In this document: piece after piece, positions 8,491-18,399 of the stretch | How the letters are laid out: each line of letters begins with the position of its first letter | How positions within the stretch are numbered: the stretch's first letter is position 1 | Source: Pseudomonadota bacterium | Lineage (GTDB): Bacteria > Myxococcota_A > UBA9042 | Direction of reading: 5' to 3' | DNA: 36,708 bases | NCBI GenBank assembly: GCA_005777155.1 | Contig: SXNM01000081.1 | Coordinates: 1 to 36,708 of the forward strand | Program-made: the position numbers and the translations under genes | The notes under the pieces: generated by a model | Seen by the model: only the letters and a program-made list of their open reading frames with translations | Database searches by the model: none | Told to the model about the DNA's origin: nothing

Positions 8491-8729
8491 GCCGCGTCGC
8501 CGGCCAGGGGCGCTGTCGAATCGCCGGTCTCGCTGAGGACCTCGATGCGTCGTTCGGCGGCGCCCAAGATCGCCTCGGCCTGGCGCGAGACGGTCACGCC
8601 ACGCTCGTACGCGGTCAGGCTCTCCTCCAGCGAGAGCTCGCCGCCCTCCAAACGCTGAACGATCGCCTCCAGCTCGTCGAGCAAGTCCTCAAAGCCCAGG
8701 CCGTCGCCCTGTCCGTGTCGAGGATCCAT
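8487..8729 (-). CDS. xseB: Exodeoxyribonuclease VII small subunit
   Basis: This 80-residue protein carries the family signature: FEDLLDELEAIVQRLEGGELSLEES followed by a helix with YERGV. XseB associates with XseA to form exonuclease VII, which degrades single-stranded DNA to oligonucleotides in repair. The start is well supported by AGGAGG about six bases upstream. xseA, often adjacent, is not in this window; here the partner gene in the operon is the ROK kinase, joined by a four-base overlap. Confidence 0.93.
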   Translation of the reverse strand: MDPRHGQGDGLGFEDLLDELEAIVQRLEGGELSLEESLTAYERGVTVSRQAEAILGAAERRIEVLSETGDSTAPLAGDAA

Positions 8730-9062
8730 CTCGCCTCCTCTCGCGCTGCTGTTCGGCGTGACTGCGGCCTTGAAGGGTAGCGCATCGAGGCGAGTGTCGA
8801 AAGACCGCTGCGCGTCGCCTAGTCGGCGCCCAGCAGGTCAAGCGGTGGGCCCGTGGCCGCAGCGACGTCGCCGCGGCAGGGGCAGCTCGCCGCAGCAAAG
8901 TGCCCGTCCGGCAGAGCCTTGGGTCAAGGTCTGACTCGGCCAGCGAGGCACTCGGAGCGACCACCCGGCCAGGAGATTGTGTCGCGGTCTGGTACGCGCC
9001 CACCACCGTGCTACCGTGCGCCATCGCCGCCACGGGCGCGGCCAGATCGCGTAGGAGCGTCC
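8730..9062. other. Divergent intergenic region between xseB and rnd
   Basis: This 333-base gap should hold the promoters of both genes. I see only a weak minus-strand candidate (TCGACA, 15 bases, TACCCT, read towards xseB), and no convincing plus-strand -35/-10 pair. The strong Shine-Dalgarno sequences of both genes lie at its ends. The rnd reading frame stays open back to 8853, but that part looks non-coding. No RNA gene or repeat was recognised. Confidence 0.4.
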
Positions 9063-10256
9063 ATGGTCGAGGGCCCTGCAGCGCCGCCGTTGTGGATCGA
9101 TCGTCAAGCCGACTTGAGCGCGTTTTGCCAGCGGATCGAGGCAAGCGAGCGGATCGGCTTTGACACTGAATTCCACGGCGAACGCAGCTATTTCCCACAC
9201 TTGATGCTGATCCAGGTGGCGCTGCCCGATTGTGTCGCGCTCATCGACGCCCGCGCCGATCTCGACCTGCGCGGCTTCTTTGGTCGCCTGCGGGACAGCG
9301 GCGCGCTGATCGTCGGCCACGCCCTGCACAATGACCTGGAGATCGTGGCCTCGGTCTATGGCGTCCACTTTGAGCGCCTCTTCGACACCCAGATCGCGGC
9401 GGCGTTCTGCGGCTACGGGCTCCAGATCGGCCTCGCCCCCCTGCTGCAGGGGACGCTGTCGCTGCGACTGCCCAAGGGCGCACAGCTCGCAGATTGGAGC
9501 CGGCGGCCGCTACCAGAGAAGCAGCTTGCCTACGCCGCCAACGACGTCTTGCACCTCGAGGCGCTGTACCAGCGGCTCTCGCGGCGCCTGCGCGACCTAG
9601 ACCGGGTCGAGTGGGTCGAGACCGAGTGCCGCGCGCTCTGCAGCCCTGACCGCTATGGCCGTGATCCCGCCGAGGCGTGGCAGCGCATCGGGCCGGCGCG
9701 GAAGCTGCCGCCGCGCGACCTCGGGGTGCTCGTCGCGCTGGCGTCCGAGCGCGATGCCATCGCCCGGGAGGTAGATACGGTCCCACACTTCCTCGTCTCC
9801 GATGACGTGCTGCTGACGATGGCGCGCCACGCCCCCACCGATCGGGACGCCCTGATCGGAGATCGCCGGATGGGTAACCGCAACCTCGCGCGCTACGCCG
9901 ATCGCTGGCTTGACGCCATTCGCCGTGGGCTCGCCACGCCCGTCCCGCTGCCGCCTGGCAGGCCGCCGCCGGAGCCAGGCGTCGAGGCCGTGGCGGGCCT
10001 CTTGATCCTGCTGGTCAACGAGATCGCCGCCCGCGAGGGCGTCGCCTCCCAGCTCCTCCTCAAGCGTCGCCAGGTCGTTGAGGCGCTGCAAGACGGCTGC
10101 AAGTGTGACAACGGCCTGCTAGACAGGCTGGGCCTGCATGGCTGGCGTCTTGAGCTCGTCGGCGCGCAGGTCCGATCGCTGCTGGATGGCCAGACGCAGG
10201 CGGCCGTGCGCTGCGCTGACGACGGCAGCCTCGGTCTGAGCTTCGTCCGGCGCTGA
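9063..10256 (+). CDS. rnd: Ribonuclease D
   Basis: This is a 398-residue 3'-5' exoribonuclease of the DEDDy superfamily, acting on tRNA and other structured RNA 3' ends. Exo motif I is FDTEF (Asp34, Glu36), motif II is HNDLEI (Asp91) and motif III is YAANDVLHL (Tyr157, Asp161). The C-terminal half carries an HRDC-like helical region beginning around LGVLVALASERDAIAREVD. The ATG at 9063 is chosen over upstream in-frame starts because TAGGAG (9052-9057) lies five bases away and the family N-terminus begins there. It converges on queE with only eight bases between the stops. Confidence 0.93.
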   Translation: MVEGPAAPPLWIDRQADLSAFCQRIEASERIGFDTEFHGERSYFPHLMLIQVALPDCVALIDARADLDLRGFFGRLRDSGALIVGHALHNDLEIVASVYGVHFERLFDTQIAAAFCGYGLQIGLAPLLQGTLSLRLPKGAQLADWSRRPLPEKQLAYAANDVLHLEALYQRLSRRLRDLDRVEWVETECRALCSPDRYGRDPAEAWQRIGPARKLPPRDLGVLVALASERDAIAREVDTVPHFLVSDDVLLTMARHAPTDRDALIGDRRMGNRNLARYADRWLDAIRRGLATPVPLPPGRPPPEPGVEAVAGLLILLVNEIAAREGVASQLLLKRRQVVEALQDGCKCDNGLLDRLGLHGWRLELVGAQVRSLLDGQTQAAVRCADDGSLGLSFVRR

Positions 10257-10264
10257 GCGCCGCG

Positions 10265-10938
10265 CTACACGCCGCGCGCCGCTTCAGGCCAAATAATCTT
10301 GTGCAGTTGCAGCTGTATGCGGCCCGGCGCTCGCTCGCGCAGCAGCCACGCCGCCAGCTCTGCCGGCGCCAGCTCGCCATGCACTGTTGACCACAAGATG
10401 GTCGCCGCGACGCCTCGTAGCTCATCGCGCAGCCTCAAGAGCGCCCAGTCGAGATCGACGATGTCGGCGGCGACGATCTTCAGTTCATCCTCCGGTCGCA
10501 GGTTTGCCAGCGCGTCCCAAAGGTTCCGGTGCGACTCGCCAGACCCGGGGCACTTGAGGTCGGCGATGATTTTGGCGCGCGGGTCGATGTGTGACCACCG
10601 ATAGGCGCCGCTGGTCTCGATGAGCACTTCGTGGCCGTGGTCGCACAGCGCGGCCACCAGCGGCGCGCATCCTGGCTGGGCCAGCGGCTCGCCACCGGTG
10701 ATCTCGACCAGCGGCAGGCCCAAGGCGCGGACGCGCTCGATGACGGCGTCGATGGTCAGCACCTCGCCGGCGTCGAACGAGTAGACAGTGTCGCACCAGC
10801 GGCAGCGCAACGGGCAACCGGCGAGGCGGACGAAAGCGCATGGCCGCCCGGCATGGGTCGACTCGCCCTGGATCGAGCCATAGATCTCGCTGACACCGAC
10901 CCGCTCGACGGCGCGGGGCGACGCCGGGCGATCCAGGC

Positions 10939-10942
<4 letters not shown>
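10265..10942 (-). CDS. queE: 7-carboxy-7-deazaguanine synthase (radical SAM)
   Basis: This 225-residue protein makes 7-carboxy-7-deazaguanine from 6-carboxytetrahydropterin, the ring-contracting step of queuosine and other 7-deazapurines. The N-terminus has the QueE hallmark EIYGSIQGES. The radical-SAM cluster motif is C43-x3-C47-x2-C50 (CPLRCRWC), matching QueE spacing. ITGGEPL (about 81-87) is the SAM-contacting GGEP motif, and ADLKCPGSG is also characteristic. The ATG at 10942 overlaps the coaX stop by four bases, so it is the last gene of the nadC-birA-coaX-queE operon. Other que genes are not in the window. Confidence 0.93.
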
Positions 10943-11715
<773 letters not shown>

Positions 11716-11737
11716 CGCCGACCTCCGGGCACGCAGG

Positions 11738-12628
11738 CTACGAGTGGCGCGCCAACGGCGGCGGAGCATGCCACGGGACAGTGCCGCCTGCACCCTCGAT
11801 ACAGAGGGGCAGCACGTCGCGCTCTTGACCGCTGCCCTCGCCCAGCCGCAAGCGGCCATCTGCCGCAACGCCAAGCAGCCTGCCCTCGCAGCGCTCCCCG
11901 CCGTCGTCCAAGAGCAACGTCACGGGTGCGCCGAGAAACGCCAAGCGGGCGTCGATTCGCGCGACGTCGAGCGCCCCGCCGTCGGCCTGCCACGCCTCGA
12001 CGGCCCGCCGCACAGCGGCCACCACCGCTACGAGCAGCGACGGCGACCCATTGGCGGTGTCGACGCCCAGATCGTCGAGGCAGGCCACCGCCTCGCGTAG
12101 GCCTGCAGGCAGCCCCTCGCGTCGGAGGTTGATGCCGATCCCACACAGCCAGACCGGCGAAAGGCCTTGTCGCTCGACGCGCTCGCTGAGGCACCCGCCG
12201 AGCTTACGCCACGCGCCCTCGCGCACGATCACGAGATCATTCGGCCACTTGATGCGAACGTCGGCGCCGGTGGCCGCGCTCAGCGCCCGCGCTAGAGCCT
12301 CGCCAACCACCAGCGAGGCCAGCGGCCAGCGCTCGGCCGGCAGGGTCAGCTCGGCGCCCAGCGTGAACGTCCACGCCGCACCCGGAGCAGTGGCAAAGGC
12401 CTTGTCACTGCGGCCGCGGCCAGTCCGCTGGTCCGCCGTGATCAACATCAGCCAGCGGTGGTGAAGGCCTGGCGTGACCCTCGCGATCTCTGCCGCCAAG
12501 CGCTGCGTCGAGTCGGCCTCGGCCAGCGCCACCAACTGCCAGCGGTCGCCTTCGTCGCGGCCCCAAGCGGCACGCAGCGCCGAGATCTGGGCTTCGAGCG
12601 CGGCCGAGGCAGGCAATGCAGCGTTCAC
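11738..12628 (-). CDS. birA: Biotin--[acetyl-CoA-carboxylase] ligase
   Basis: This 296-residue ligase activates biotin to biotinyl-AMP and transfers it to the carrier lysine of biotin enzymes. Visible motifs are DST (39-41), the biotin/ATP loop QRTGRGR (67-73), KWPND (127-131) and the RKLGG segment (141-145). A C-terminal SH3-like domain follows. The usual N-terminal DNA-binding helix-turn-helix of bifunctional BirA is absent, so it is probably not a repressor. The start is GTG at 12628, overlapping the nadC stop (GTGA). Confidence 0.92.
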   Translation of the reverse strand: MNAALPASAALEAQISALRAAWGRDEGDRWQLVALAEADSTQRLAAEIARVTPGLHHRWLMLITADQRTGRGRSDKAFATAPGAAWTFTLGAELTLPAERWPLASLVVGEALARALSAATGADVRIKWPNDLVIVREGAWRKLGGCLSERVERQGLSPVWLCGIGINLRREGLPAGLREAVACLDDLGVDTANGSPSLLVAVVAAVRRAVEAWQADGGALDVARIDARLAFLGAPVTLLLDDGGERCEGRLLGVAADGRLRLGEGSGQERDVLPLCIEGAGGTVPWHAPPPLARHS

Positions 12629-13470
12629 GCGGTCGCGACGAGGCGCAGCGATAGGTCGGCCGCCTTGACGCTGTGCGTCAAGCTGCCGATCGAGATGAAG
12701 TCGACGCCGGCCTCGGCGACGGAGCGCAGACGATCGGTGGTCATGTTGCCGCTGGCCTCGAGCTGGATCCTTCCAGCGGCCAGCCGCACCGCCTCGCGGG
12801 TCAGGTCGAGGTCCATGTTGTCGAGCATCACCAGATCAGCGCCCGCCGCGATCGCCTCGGTCAACTGGTCAAGCGACTCAACTTCCACTTCGATCTTCAG
12901 CAGATGTGGCGAAGACGCCTTGGCCGCGCGAACGGCGGAGGCGACCCCGCCGGCGGCAGTAACGTGGTTCTCCTTCAGCAGCACGCCGCTGTCGAGGGCG
13001 CTGCGGTGGTTGCCGCCACCGCCGACCCGCACAGCGTACTTGTCGAGCATTCGAAAGCCAGGCGCCGTCTTGCGGGTGTCGAGGATCGTGGCGCCGGTGC
13101 CCGCGACGGCCTGCACAGCCGTCCGCGTCGCCATGGCGATGCCGCAGCTGCGGCTGATGAAATTCAACGCTGTCCGCTCAGCCGTCAAGATGGAAGCCGT
13201 GCGCCCCTCGATGGCGATGACCACTCTGCCGCGATCGACCGACTCGCCCTCGTGGGCCAGCAGCTGCACCTGCAGACCGGGATCGACGCGCCGCATCACG
13301 GTGGCAAAGAGCGGCAGGCCGCATGCGATGGTCGCGCTCTTGGCCTTGACCTCGGCGCGGCCCCGCGCGGTCGAGCCGACGGTCGCCATCGTCGCGGCGT
13401 CGCCGATGCCGATGTCCTCCTGCAGCGCGAGGTCGATGAGGGCTCTTACGGCGGGGGTGTCAAACCACAT
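12625..13470 (-). CDS. nadC: Nicotinate-nucleotide pyrophosphorylase (carboxylating)
   Basis: NadC converts quinolinate and PRPP to nicotinate mononucleotide in de novo NAD synthesis. The 281-residue product has TRKTAPGFR (132-140), KYAVRVGGGGNHR, LLKENH (164-169) and a C-terminal barrel end LEASGNMTTDRLRSVAEAGV. The ATG at 13470 matches the family N-terminus; the frame stays open to 13581 but that part is not conserved. There is no Shine-Dalgarno sequence: a promoter-like -10 ends seven bases before the ATG. It is the first gene of the cofactor operon. Confidence 0.94.
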   Translation of the reverse strand: MWFDTPAVRALIDLALQEDIGIGDAATMATVGSTARGRAEVKAKSATIACGLPLFATVMRRVDPGLQVQLLAHEGESVDRGRVVIAIEGRTASILTAERTALNFISRSCGIAMATRTAVQAVAGTGATILDTRKTAPGFRMLDKYAVRVGGGGNHRSALDSGVLLKENHVTAAGGVASAVRAAKASSPHLLKIEVEVESLDQLTEAIAAGADLVMLDNMDLDLTREAVRLAAGRIQLEASGNMTTDRLRSVAEAGVDFISIGSLTHSVKAADLSLRLVATA

Positions 13471-13477
13471 GGCGCGG

Positions 13478-13506
13478 AGGATAGGGGGGGCGCCTGCGCT
13501 TGGCAA
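13478..13506 (-). promoter_or_regulatory. Candidate promoter giving a leaderless nadC transcript
   Basis: Read on the minus strand, TTGCCA (13506-13501) and TATCCT (13483-13478) are separated by exactly 17 bases, matching five of six and four of six consensus positions. Only seven bases lie between the -10 and the nadC ATG, so transcription would begin at or beside the start codon. The lack of a ribosome-binding site upstream of nadC fits this. Confidence 0.5.
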
Positions 13507-13860
13507 TGGAGCGGGGCTGCCACCAGCTGGACGCCGGCACGTCCTGATCCGCCTCCCAAGGGACGCCCAGGTCGGGTGCACCGGAACGCCCGGCTCCCCT
13601 CGGCGCGCATTCCCGGCCGCAGGGCAGCGCCGCTGGCTCGCCAGGTTTGCAGCGCTGCCCGGTCGGCGGTGGCGCGGGGACGGCTCGTCCGCCAGCGACG
13701 AGGCGCCCTGGTATCAGCCTGCCGGTCCCGCCGCCGTGGCCCCGAGGGCCAACGACTCAGCAGCAGGTCTTTGCGAGTTCGTGCCACGGCGGGCCCTATC
13801 GGACAACCTGTGACAGCCCCCACCTTGATGGCCAGGTCGGGGGCGCGCACCCTGCCTGCG
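13507..13860. other. Intergenic region between nadC and priA
   Basis: Apart from the nadC promoter at its left edge I see no RNA gene, repeat or clear plus-strand promoter here. The priA frame is open through all of it. Several in-frame starts (GTG 13810, ATG 13828, 13861, 13897) lie near its end and none has a ribosome site. Confidence 0.4.
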
Positions 13861-16227
13861 ATGTCGCCGCCGCCCAACGCCCGCCAAACCAACCTCATGC
13901 CGCCACCGGCGCGGCCTGCCGCTCGCCGGCCCCGGCCGCGCGCCGGCGATGCCCTGCAACCCGGCAGTTCCTTCCTCGAAGTGGTCGAGGTCGCGGTCGC
14001 GGCGGACACCGACCTCCTGACCTATGGCTTGCCAACACATGGCCACGGTGCGGTGGCCGGCTGTCGCGTCAGCGTCCCGGTGCGCGGGCGGCTGGAGGTC
14101 GGCGTCATCTGGCGTCGCATGGCCGCCAGCGAGTGCCAAGTGGCGGTCGAGAAGCTGCGTCCGATCGCGTCCTTGCTCGATGAGGAGGCGCTCTGGCCTG
14201 AGGCGCTTCGGGGCGCGCTGGCGCAGCTCGCTCGCTACACCCACAGCCGCCTCGGCATGGTCGTCCGCACGGCGCTCCCCGGTCCACTGCGCCGCACTGG
14301 GGCAGAGCACGATCGTGCGCCGGGTCGCCTGCCATGGCATGCCGAGTTGGTCCCCGCCGTAGACTGGCCCGTCGGACTCAAGCGGGCGCAGCGGCGCGTG
14401 CTCGAGCGCCTCCTCGCGATCGGACCCTGCGAGGTCTCCGCCTTGCGCCGCGACGTAGACCCCACCACGGGCATCGCCAAGGCGGTCGCAGTGCCGCAGA
14501 GCGCGCTCGTCGAGTTGGAGCAGGCCGGCCTCCTTCGCCTGTCGCAACAGCGTGAGCAGCTCGATCCTTTCGCCGGCGCCACGTTGCCGGCGCCCGACGT
14601 CGCGCCGCCGCTCAGCGCCGACCAGCAGCGCGCCGTCAGCGCCATCGGCGGTGCCGTGCGAGAGCGGCGATACCAGGGCTTCTTGCTGCGCGGCGTCACC
14701 GGTTCAGGCAAGACGGAGGTCTACCTCGCCGCCATCGCCGAGGCCCTGTCCGGTGGTCGCAGCGCCATCGTGCTCGTGCCCGAGATCGCCCTGACGCCGC
14801 AGCTGGTTGAGCGCTTCCAGGCACGCTTTGGCGACAGGGTCGTCGCGCTGCACTCGGGCATGACCGACCGGGCGCGGCTGGCGGCGCTCGAGCACCTGCG
14901 GCGACATGGCTCAGTCGTCGCGATCGGGCCCCGCTCGACGCTCTTCGCGCCGCTGGCCGATGTAGGCGCCATCATCCTGGACGAGTGCCACGACGCCTCG
15001 TTCAAACAGGCGACGGGCGTGCGCTACCACGCCCGCGACCTCGCGCTGTTGCTCGGCCGCGGACATGGCGCCGCGGTCGTGCTCGGCTCGGCGACGCCGG
15101 CCTGCGAGGAGTGGCAGCTCGCCGCGACAGACCGCTTGCAGCTCGTCGAGTTGCCAGCGCGCGTGCTGCAGCGCCGCCTGCCCGAAGCGTTCGTCATCGA
15201 TCTGCGCGTCGCCGAGCGCCTGCAAGACCCCGGCGACGATCGGCCCTCGCTGCTAAGCCGACCACTGGTTGACGCCATCGCCGAGACCGTGGGTCGGGGT
15301 GAGCAGGCGATCGTGCTGCACAACCGGCGCGGCTTCGCACCGACGCTGATCTGCCGTGGCTGTGGCGCCGCGCTGGAGTGTCCACGCTGCACCGTCACGC
15401 TGGTGCTACACCAGGCCCAGCGCCGCCTTCGCTGTCATCTCTGCGACTACGCTGCGCCCGTCGAGCAGCCCTGCGTCCACTGCCACGCCACAGCGCGTCT
15501 GCAGGTTGGCGCCGGCACCGAGCGCATTGAGCAGGCCCTGCAGCGAGAGCTGCCCAGCGCGCGCATAGGACGCTTCGATCGCGACACGGCCCAGGGGCTG
15601 CGTCTGCACGACCTGCTCGACCGCTTCCGCCGACGCGAGCTCGATGTCCTGGTTGGCACGCAGATGCTCGCGAAAGGCCATGATTTTCCAGCGGTGACCC
15701 TGGTAGGCGTCGTGCTGGCCGAGGCCGGTCTCGACATTCCGGACTTCCGCGCCGGTGAGCGCACCTTTCAACTCTTGACCCAGGTCGCTGGTCGCGCAGG
15801 TCGTGGCGAACGTCCGGGGCGCGTGCTCGTTCAGACCTTTCGACCCGACCATCCAGCCATCGTCAGCGCGCTGGCCCAAGACCACGACGCCTTCCTGGCC
15901 AATGAGCTGACGCTGCGCCGCCGCGCCCACTACCCCCCATTCGGGCACTTGGCGCTGCTTGAGGTGCGCCACGCTGACGCCAGCCGCGCCGAGGCCGGGC
16001 TCCTCTCTCTCGTCGAGGCCCTGCGCCAGGACGGCGCCGACGTCCGCGGGCCGCTGCCGGCCGGAATCTCGCGGATTCGCGACGTCTGGCGGCTGCAAGC
16101 GCTGCTGCGTGACGACGACCGTAGCGCGTTGCACCACCGGCTGCAGTGGATCGCTGCACGCGCGCCGCAGGCCCTGCCGTCAGGCGTCACCCTGTTGCTC
16201 GACGTCGATCCGCTCGACTTTGGCTGA
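13861..16227 (+). CDS. priA: Primosomal replication-restart helicase PriA
   Basis: PriA recognises stalled forks and reloads the replicative helicase. From the chosen start the product is about 788 residues. The N-terminal 3'-DNA-binding domain begins around FLEVVEVAVAADTDLLTYGLP. Walker A is GVTGSGKT (about 278-285) and the Walker B/DEAH box reads DECH (374-377) where most PriA have DEEH. The zinc module (CRGCG, CPRC, CHLC, CVHC, about 498-545) and helicase motifs GTQMLAKGHDFP and QVAGRAGRG follow. The start is uncertain: ATG 13828, 13861 and 13897 are all in frame without a Shine-Dalgarno. It converges on the lipoprotein locus, 37 bases between stops. Confidence 0.93.
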   Translation: MSPPPNARQTNLMPPPARPAARRPRPRAGDALQPGSSFLEVVEVAVAADTDLLTYGLPTHGHGAVAGCRVSVPVRGRLEVGVIWRRMAASECQVAVEKLRPIASLLDEEALWPEALRGALAQLARYTHSRLGMVVRTALPGPLRRTGAEHDRAPGRLPWHAELVPAVDWPVGLKRAQRRVLERLLAIGPCEVSALRRDVDPTTGIAKAVAVPQSALVELEQAGLLRLSQQREQLDPFAGATLPAPDVAPPLSADQQRAVSAIGGAVRERRYQGFLLRGVTGSGKTEVYLAAIAEALSGGRSAIVLVPEIALTPQLVERFQARFGDRVVALHSGMTDRARLAALEHLRRHGSVVAIGPRSTLFAPLADVGAIILDECHDASFKQATGVRYHARDLALLLGRGHGAAVVLGSATPACEEWQLAATDRLQLVELPARVLQRRLPEAFVIDLRVAERLQDPGDDRPSLLSRPLVDAIAETVGRGEQAIVLHNRRGFAPTLICRGCGAALECPRCTVTLVLHQAQRRLRCHLCDYAAPVEQPCVHCHATARLQVGAGTERIEQALQRELPSARIGRFDRDTAQGLRLHDLLDRFRRRELDVLVGTQMLAKGHDFPAVTLVGVVLAEAGLDIPDFRAGERTFQLLTQVAGRAGRGERPGRVLVQTFRPDHPAIVSALAQDHDAFLANELTLRRRAHYPPFGHLALLEVRHADASRAEAGLLSLVEALRQDGADVRGPLPAGISRIRDVWRLQALLRDDDRSALHHRLQWIAARAPQALPSGVTLLLDVDPLDFG

Positions 16228-16264
16228 GCCGCCGCGCCGCGCCGCGTCTTGGGCGCTGCTTTGC

Positions 16265-18382
16265 CTATTGCTGGCGCACCGCCCAGAACACCGCGTCCAG
16301 CCCGACGCTGTTGCCGCCGACCTTGAAGGTCATGTTCCACTTGCAGGGCAGGGCCTGCTTGCCGAGCGTGTCGATGATCATGTTCTGGTCATCGTCAAAG
16401 ATCGGGCAGTCGTCGGTCCAGATGGTCATCGCTTCGCCTTTGCTAGTGTCGACATCGAGGGTGGCGAGCTGGGCCTCGATGAACCCGGCGCCCAGCTTGA
16501 CCAGCGTCTCGCAGACGCCGGTCAGAAAGCTCTCGCCGACCAATGACTGTTGCTTTGCGAGGTCTTTGGCGAAATCGGCGCAGCAGGTGTCTTTGGCGAC
16601 GCACTGCTGACCCGCCAACAGCGACTTGATCATCATCTCGAAGGAGTCGACCTTTGGGTTGCCGGTCAGCAGCGGCAAGAGCTGCTTCTGCACCAGAAAG
16701 CTCACCAAAGCGCCCCACTTCACCAAGAGCCCGTGCTTAGCGATGTCGATGGTCGAGAGGATTCCGTCGCGCGTCATGTCGAAGTGGCCGACGATCGCCT
16801 CGTTCTGAAACTGCGCGAAGCTGATGGTCTTCTTGCCGCAGGCCGGGTCCTTTGGGCTGCACGGTTGGCCGAGCGACCACTTGTAGGTCACGCTCATCCA
16901 CTCGTCGCGGGTGTAGGCCTTGCTGAGCTTGCCGTCGGCGCCCGGCTCCTTCTGGATCTCGATGACGCCGCCGACCTCTAGGTTGGTCAGGATCTTGCCG
17001 AGATCGGCGCCCGCCGTCAGGCCCTGTTGGACGTCCTTGGGCAGGTAGAGGAACAGGATGGAGTCCAGCAACTTGACGATGAGCGCCCCGAACGGCTGCT
17101 TCAGGTCGTCAATCGCCGGCGACTTGGGATTCTCAAAAATCAACCCGCAGAACGAGTCGAGCGAGCTGCCGCCGAGCTTGCACGCCAGCGACAAAATGCC
17201 AGCGATCGGGTCCGACAAGATGTCGAAGATCGCCTTGAAAGCGAACTCAACCGAGTCCGGCAACACGCTCAGCAGGTCGAGCACCGTCGTCATCTCGTAG
17301 GTGCCGACGATGCGCGGCGGCAAGTCCTTGACGATGACCGTGACCGAGTCGCCCTCAAGCGCCATCGTCTGCGGGTTCCAGGCCACCTGCACGCCGGTGT
17401 CGAGGCAGCCGCCTGCCCGCACCTGATCAGCCGACGTCTTGCGGGCGATGCCGAGGACCGTAAAGGTGATGGGCTGCCCCGTCTTGCTCTGCTCCTTCTG
17501 CACCCAGGTCAAGAAGGGCGGATAGGTTACCGCCCACGGCTTGTCCCAGCCGATGGGCGGGCTCTCCCACTGCGCGGTGGGCAAGACGTCGCCGAGGTCG
17601 AGGTCCTGGCACGCCGGCTGTCCTGGCGCCGCCTGCTGCACCAGTCGAATGCGGATGTCGCTGTAATCCATCGGGTTGTTGCTCCCGAGGTAGTGCGGAG
17701 TAATCGTCAGCGGCCCCTTGGCCTTGCTCAAGACATGAAACTCAAAGAATTTTGGCACAATTACAGTCGGATCGGCCTCAGCGACCGACGCCACCACGTC
17801 GAAGACGCCCGTTTGGCTGCCCGCCTTCACCTCCGTCGTAGCGACGCCGTTTTCGTCGGTCAGCGCCACCTCCAGCAGCACCTCGCCGAGGCCGCTGGCT
17901 GCCACCGGGTCTTTCAGCAGGAAGCGGATCGGGGCGTTCGCCGTCGGCTCGCCGTCGACCACCAGCCTCACCGCGACCTTGCGCACGCTGTTCTGGTTGA
18001 GCTGCAGCTTACAAAGCGCCTTGCAGAGCCCGCCAAAGTCGTCCTTGTTGCCGTTGGCTAGGGCGTACTGCAGCTCAATGGCAGGCCCCTGAACGTCGCC
18101 CGGTTCGCCATCCGCCGGGGCGATGCCGTCCTGCGCGTCCTGGGGCGCCTGAGCGTCGAACTGCCCGACACCAAAACCATCGCCACCGAACACGGATCCA
18201 TCGCCAGCGCCGGCTCGCCCGTCGGCGAAGGGCAGCAAAATGCCCGCTGTCGGCTCTGCGCTGCACCCCATCTGCATGAGCAGCGCTGCGAGTACGATCC
18301 AGTGCCCGCCATGAGGCCCCTTGGCAAGCGCCACCGCCGGAACGGAGGCCGAGCGGGGTATCACTTCGCTGCGCACGCTCAT
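16265..18382 (-). CDS. Large exported protein, probable lipoprotein, unknown function, 705 aa
   Basis: The ATG at 18382 is well supported by AGGAGG seven bases upstream. A hydrophobic segment (about 28-39) ends at MQMGC (Cys40), a weak lipobox, so lipid attachment is likely but not certain. An Asp/Gly/Ala-rich spacer follows to about residue 100. Residues 130-220 read like a bacterial Ig-like beta-sandwich (VRLVVDGEPTANAPIRFLL, then DENGVATTEVKAG). The remainder is unfamiliar: a middle region with paired Cys and a long helical part (about 370-480), then a C-terminal part with CVAKDTCCADF and WTDDCPIFDDD. It is the last of five exported-protein genes on this strand. I do not recognise the family. 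Confidence 0.75.
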   Translation of the reverse strand: MSVRSEVIPRSASVPAVALAKGPHGGHWIVLAALLMQMGCSAEPTAGILLPFADGRAGAGDGSVFGGDGFGVGQFDAQAPQDAQDGIAPADGEPGDVQGPAIELQYALANGNKDDFGGLCKALCKLQLNQNSVRKVAVRLVVDGEPTANAPIRFLLKDPVAASGLGEVLLEVALTDENGVATTEVKAGSQTGVFDVVASVAEADPTVIVPKFFEFHVLSKAKGPLTITPHYLGSNNPMDYSDIRIRLVQQAAPGQPACQDLDLGDVLPTAQWESPPIGWDKPWAVTYPPFLTWVQKEQSKTGQPITFTVLGIARKTSADQVRAGGCLDTGVQVAWNPQTMALEGDSVTVIVKDLPPRIVGTYEMTTVLDLLSVLPDSVEFAFKAIFDILSDPIAGILSLACKLGGSSLDSFCGLIFENPKSPAIDDLKQPFGALIVKLLDSILFLYLPKDVQQGLTAGADLGKILTNLEVGGVIEIQKEPGADGKLSKAYTRDEWMSVTYKWSLGQPCSPKDPACGKKTISFAQFQNEAIVGHFDMTRDGILSTIDIAKHGLLVKWGALVSFLVQKQLLPLLTGNPKVDSFEMMIKSLLAGQQCVAKDTCCADFAKDLAKQQSLVGESFLTGVCETLVKLGAGFIEAQLATLDVDTSKGEAMTIWTDDCPIFDDDQNMIIDTLGKQALPCKWNMTFKVGGNSVGLDAVFWAVRQQ

Positions 18383-18399
18383 CGATGGCCTCCTGCGTG

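Noticed and set aside
7438-8658. A 406-codon plus-strand frame over the ROK kinase and xseB
   Set aside because: Composition is Arg/Ala/Gln/Pro-rich with no domain, and both antisense genes carry intact catalytic or family motifs.
10249-10261. GGCGC-TGA-GCGCC hairpin over the rnd stop as a terminator
   Set aside because: The stem is only five pairs with a three-base loop and no T-tract; such short pairings are frequent in GC-rich sequence.
12673-13809. Upstream extension of the priA frame to 12673
   Set aside because: It runs antisense through nadC and has no PriA similarity; the conserved PriA N-terminus begins only after about 13950.
17027-18061. A 344-codon plus-strand frame inside the 705-residue exported protein
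   Set aside because: It is the complement of a gene with a strong ribosome site and signal peptide, and its own sequence has no recognisable feature.
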